NCBI GenBank assembly: GCA_021823635.1
Contig: JAKANT010000113.1
Location: 1-6,121, forward strand
DNA: 6,121 nt
Direction of reading: 5' to 3'
From: Pseudomonadota bacterium
Lineage (GTDB): Bacteria; Pseudomonadota; Gammaproteobacteria; Burkholderiales; Burkholderiaceae_F
Shown: in pieces, positions 4,441 through 6,121 of the stretch
How positions within the stretch are numbered: the first letter of the stretch is position 1
How the letters are laid out: each line of letters begins with the position of its first letter
The notes under the pieces: model-generated
Databases searched by the model: none
Seen by the model: only the letters and a program-made list of their open reading frames with translations
What the model was told of the DNA's origin: nothing
Made by a program: the position numbers and the translations under genes

Positions 4441-5913
4441 TCACGGAGCCTTGCGCATCGCCACCGGCGCGATTTTCAGCGCTTCGCGGTATTTCGCCAC
4501 CGTTCGGCGTGCGACCACGATACCTTGTTCGCCGAGCAGCTCGGCGATCCTGCTGTCGGACAATGGGTTGTTCGGATCCTCCGCGGAGATGAGCTGTTTG
4601 ATCAGGGCGCGGATCGCCGTACTGGAGGCCGCGCCGCCGGTATCGGTGGCCACATGGCTGCCGAAGAAATATTTCAGCTCGAACACGCCGAACGGAGTGG
4701 CCATGTACTTGTTGGACGTGACGCGCGAGACGGTGGATTCGTGCAGGCCGACCGTGTCGGCGATTTCGCGCAACACGAGCGGCCGCATTGCGATCGCGCC
4801 GTGCGTGAAAAAGTTGTGCTGACGGTCGACGATCGCCTGCGACACGCGCAGGATGGTCTCGAAGCGCTGCTGCACGTTGCGGATCAGCCAGCGCGCCTCT
4901 TGCAGCCGTTGCGACCAGGGCGCCTGCCCGTCCGCGCCTTTGACGCGCCTGACGGCCGCCGCGTACGCCTGGTTCACCCGCAGACGCGGCACCACTTCGG
5001 CATTCAATTGCGCGATCCAACGGTTACCGCTGCGACGAACGAAGATATCGGGCACCACGTAATCGGCGCCGGGCGACCCAAAGCCTACGCCCGGATGCGG
5101 ATTCAGTCCACGGATCAGACTGTGCGCGGCCCGCAAGTCGTCGTCGCTGCAGGCCAGGTGCTTACGTAGCTTCCCATAGTCGCGTGCCGCGAGCAGCGGC
5201 AAGTGGTCGCTCACGATTCGGCGCGCCAGCTTCAGCAGCCCGGTGTCGGTCGGCGGCGGCGTCTGCCGCAGTCGGGCGTCGATCTGGATCAGCAGACACT
5301 CGGCGGCGGAGCGCGCGCCCACACCGGGCGGATCGAAGCTTTGCAAAAGCTTCAGCGCGGCCGCCAGATCCTCGCGCTCGACCTGCGCGTCGGGCGGGCA
5401 CAGCGCGAGCAGATCCTCCAATGACGAGGTGAGGTAGCCGTCGTCATCCAGGGCATCGATCAGCATCTCCACCAGCGCGCGGTCGCGCGGCGAGGCGTTC
5501 GTCAGCGCGAGCTGCGCGCGCAGGTGTTCGTGCAGCGTGAGCGGCGCGGCTACCCACGTCTGCGGTCCGCCGTCGTCGTCGTCGCGCTCGGCGCGCGGCG
5601 CGTGGCCCCAGTCGGTCAGGCCGTCACCTTCGAAACCGTTGGCGGCGTCCTCGGAGCCGGCGTCCGGCGGCACCTCGGCGCCGGCATCGGCGGTCGAAGC
5701 GGCGCCGTTACCGACGATCGCGCCGTCGGCGGCAACGCGCAGCGGGGTGGCCAGCGGGTCGTCGTCGCGCTCCAGCAGCGGGTTGTCGGCCAGCGCCTGC
5801 TCGATTTCCTGGTTCAGCTCGAGCGTGGACAACTGCAGCAGCCGGATCGACTGCTGCAGTTGTGGCGTCAGCGCCAGGTGCTGCGACAGTTTGAGCTGGA
5901 GACTGGGTTTCAT
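4441..5913 (-). CDS. rpoN: RNA polymerase sigma-54 factor, 490 aa
   Basis: RpoN directs RNA polymerase to -24/-12 promoters and needs AAA+ activators to open them. Region I is visible at residues 1-50: MKPSLQLKLSQHLALTPQLQ, then QSIRLLQLSTLELNQEIEQAL and ADNPLLE, Gln/Leu-rich as expected. An acidic, low-complexity region II follows (RDDDPLA, then AERDDDDGG). The core-binding domain runs from about 130 to 320. A helix-turn-helix, IADTVGLHESTVSRVTSNKY, is at 384-403. The diagnostic RpoN box ARRTVAKYRE, which reads the -24 element, is at 468-477. All key modules are intact, and 490 aa is a normal length. The ATG at 5913 starts directly at region I; the frame extends eight residues upstream without support. 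The Shine-Dalgarno is weak. The gene begins 35 nt after lptB, suggesting shared transcription. Confidence 0.98.
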   Translation of the reverse strand: MKPSLQLKLSQHLALTPQLQQSIRLLQLSTLELNQEIEQALADNPLLERDDDPLATPLRVAADGAIVGNGAASTADAGAEVPPDAGSEDAANGFEGDGLTDWGHAPRAERDDDDGGPQTWVAAPLTLHEHLRAQLALTNASPRDRALVEMLIDALDDDGYLTSSLEDLLALCPPDAQVEREDLAAALKLLQSFDPPGVGARSAAECLLIQIDARLRQTPPPTDTGLLKLARRIVSDHLPLLAARDYGKLRKHLACSDDDLRAAHSLIRGLNPHPGVGFGSPGADYVVPDIFVRRSGNRWIAQLNAEVVPRLRVNQAYAAAVRRVKGADGQAPWSQRLQEARWLIRNVQQRFETILRVSQAIVDRQHNFFTHGAIAMRPLVLREIADTVGLHESTVSRVTSNKYMATPFGVFELKYFFGSHVATDTGGAASSTAIRALIKQLISAEDPNNPLSDSRIAELLGEQGIVVARRTVAKYREALKIAPVAMRKAP

Positions 5914-5948
5914 CGAACTGCACGCCGCGGGGCGCAATGCTAAAGACG

Positions 5949-6121
5949 CTACATGCGGAAGTGTTCGCCCAGATAGACGCGCCGGACCGATTCGTTTTCG
6001 ACGATCTCGTCGGGCCGTCCGGAGGCCAGGACGCGCCCTTCGTTGATGATGTAGGCGTGATCGCAGATGCCGAGCGTCTCGCGCACGTTGTGGTCGGTGA
6101 TCAGCACCCCGATGAGATCGG
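5949..6121 (-). CDS. lptB: LPS export ABC transporter ATP-binding protein LptB, C-terminal 56 residues
   Basis: LptB is the cytoplasmic ATPase of the LptB2FG complex that extracts lipopolysaccharide from the inner membrane and pushes it along the Lpt bridge. The fragment reads LIGVLITDHNVRETLGICDH, then AYIINEGRVLASGRPDEIV and ends RVYLGEHFRM before TAG at 5951-5949. VLITDHNVRETL is the LptB switch (H-loop) region with its conserved histidine. INEGRVLASG and YLGEHFRM are the usual LptB ending, close to YLGEDFRL in E. coli. The Walker motifs lie outside the window. Its place directly upstream of rpoN is the conserved arrangement. Confidence 0.95.
   Translation of the reverse strand, partial: DLIGVLITDHNVRETLGICDHAYIINEGRVLASGRPDEIVENESVRRVYLGEHFRM

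Noticed and set aside
3163..5169. 668-codon plus-strand open frame
   Set aside because: It spans ptsN, hpf, two terminal hairpins and most of rpoN on the opposite strand, with Arg/His-rich low-complexity translation. The overlapped minus-strand genes are certain, so this is a composition artefact.

Overview
The window is GC-rich chromosomal DNA. Every gene I can support lies on the minus strand, so reading in the direction of transcription means going from high to low coordinates. The order is lptB (3' end only), rpoN, hpf, ptsN, hprK, a psiF-like gene, rapZ, a stand-alone LON substrate-binding-domain gene, and the 5' end of a carboxymuconolactone-decarboxylase-family gene. The lptB-rpoN-hpf-ptsN-hprK-rapZ order is the conserved rpoN / nitrogen-PTS neighbourhood of proteobacteria. 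HPr kinase next to ptsN, together with proteins that resemble Burkholderia-type homologues, points to a betaproteobacterium, most likely Burkholderiales or a close relative. I cannot name a genus.

Layout. (1) Positions 4036-6121: the lptB 3' end, rpoN (490 aa) and hpf (110 aa) are closely spaced and probably share transcripts, ending in a strong intrinsic terminator at 3990-4014. (2) Positions 3676-4035 form the only gene-poor stretch above 300 bases. It holds that terminator, a TATAGT -10 box that could start a ptsN-hprK transcript, a 7+1+7 inverted repeat just upstream of that box, and a leader of about 180 nt. (3) Positions 2225-3675: ptsN and hprK are 11 nt apart. (4) Positions 1711-2224: a small exported protein with two PsiF repeats has its own good Shine-Dalgarno sequence and its own intrinsic terminator. 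It sits between hprK and rapZ as a separate cassette. (5) Positions 1-1654: rapZ and the LON-domain gene overlap by four bases (ATGA), and a CMD-family gene starts 22 nt further on and runs off the window.

How the genes work together. RpoN is sigma-54. Hpf dimerises or silences 70S ribosomes in slow growth. PtsN is the phospho-accepting EIIA of the regulatory nitrogen PTS. HprK would phosphorylate or dephosphorylate the HPr partner, which is encoded elsewhere. RapZ is an RNA-binding, nucleotide-binding regulator in enterics. LptB powers LPS export. The set is a housekeeping and regulatory cluster linking nitrogen/carbon state, ribosome hibernation and the cell envelope.

I did not find a convincing undescribed system, mobile element, CRISPR array or RNA gene. 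The points most worth checking are the ptsN leader region and the psiF cassette between hprK and rapZ. The very long plus-strand open frames are antisense shadows of the GC-rich coding sequence.
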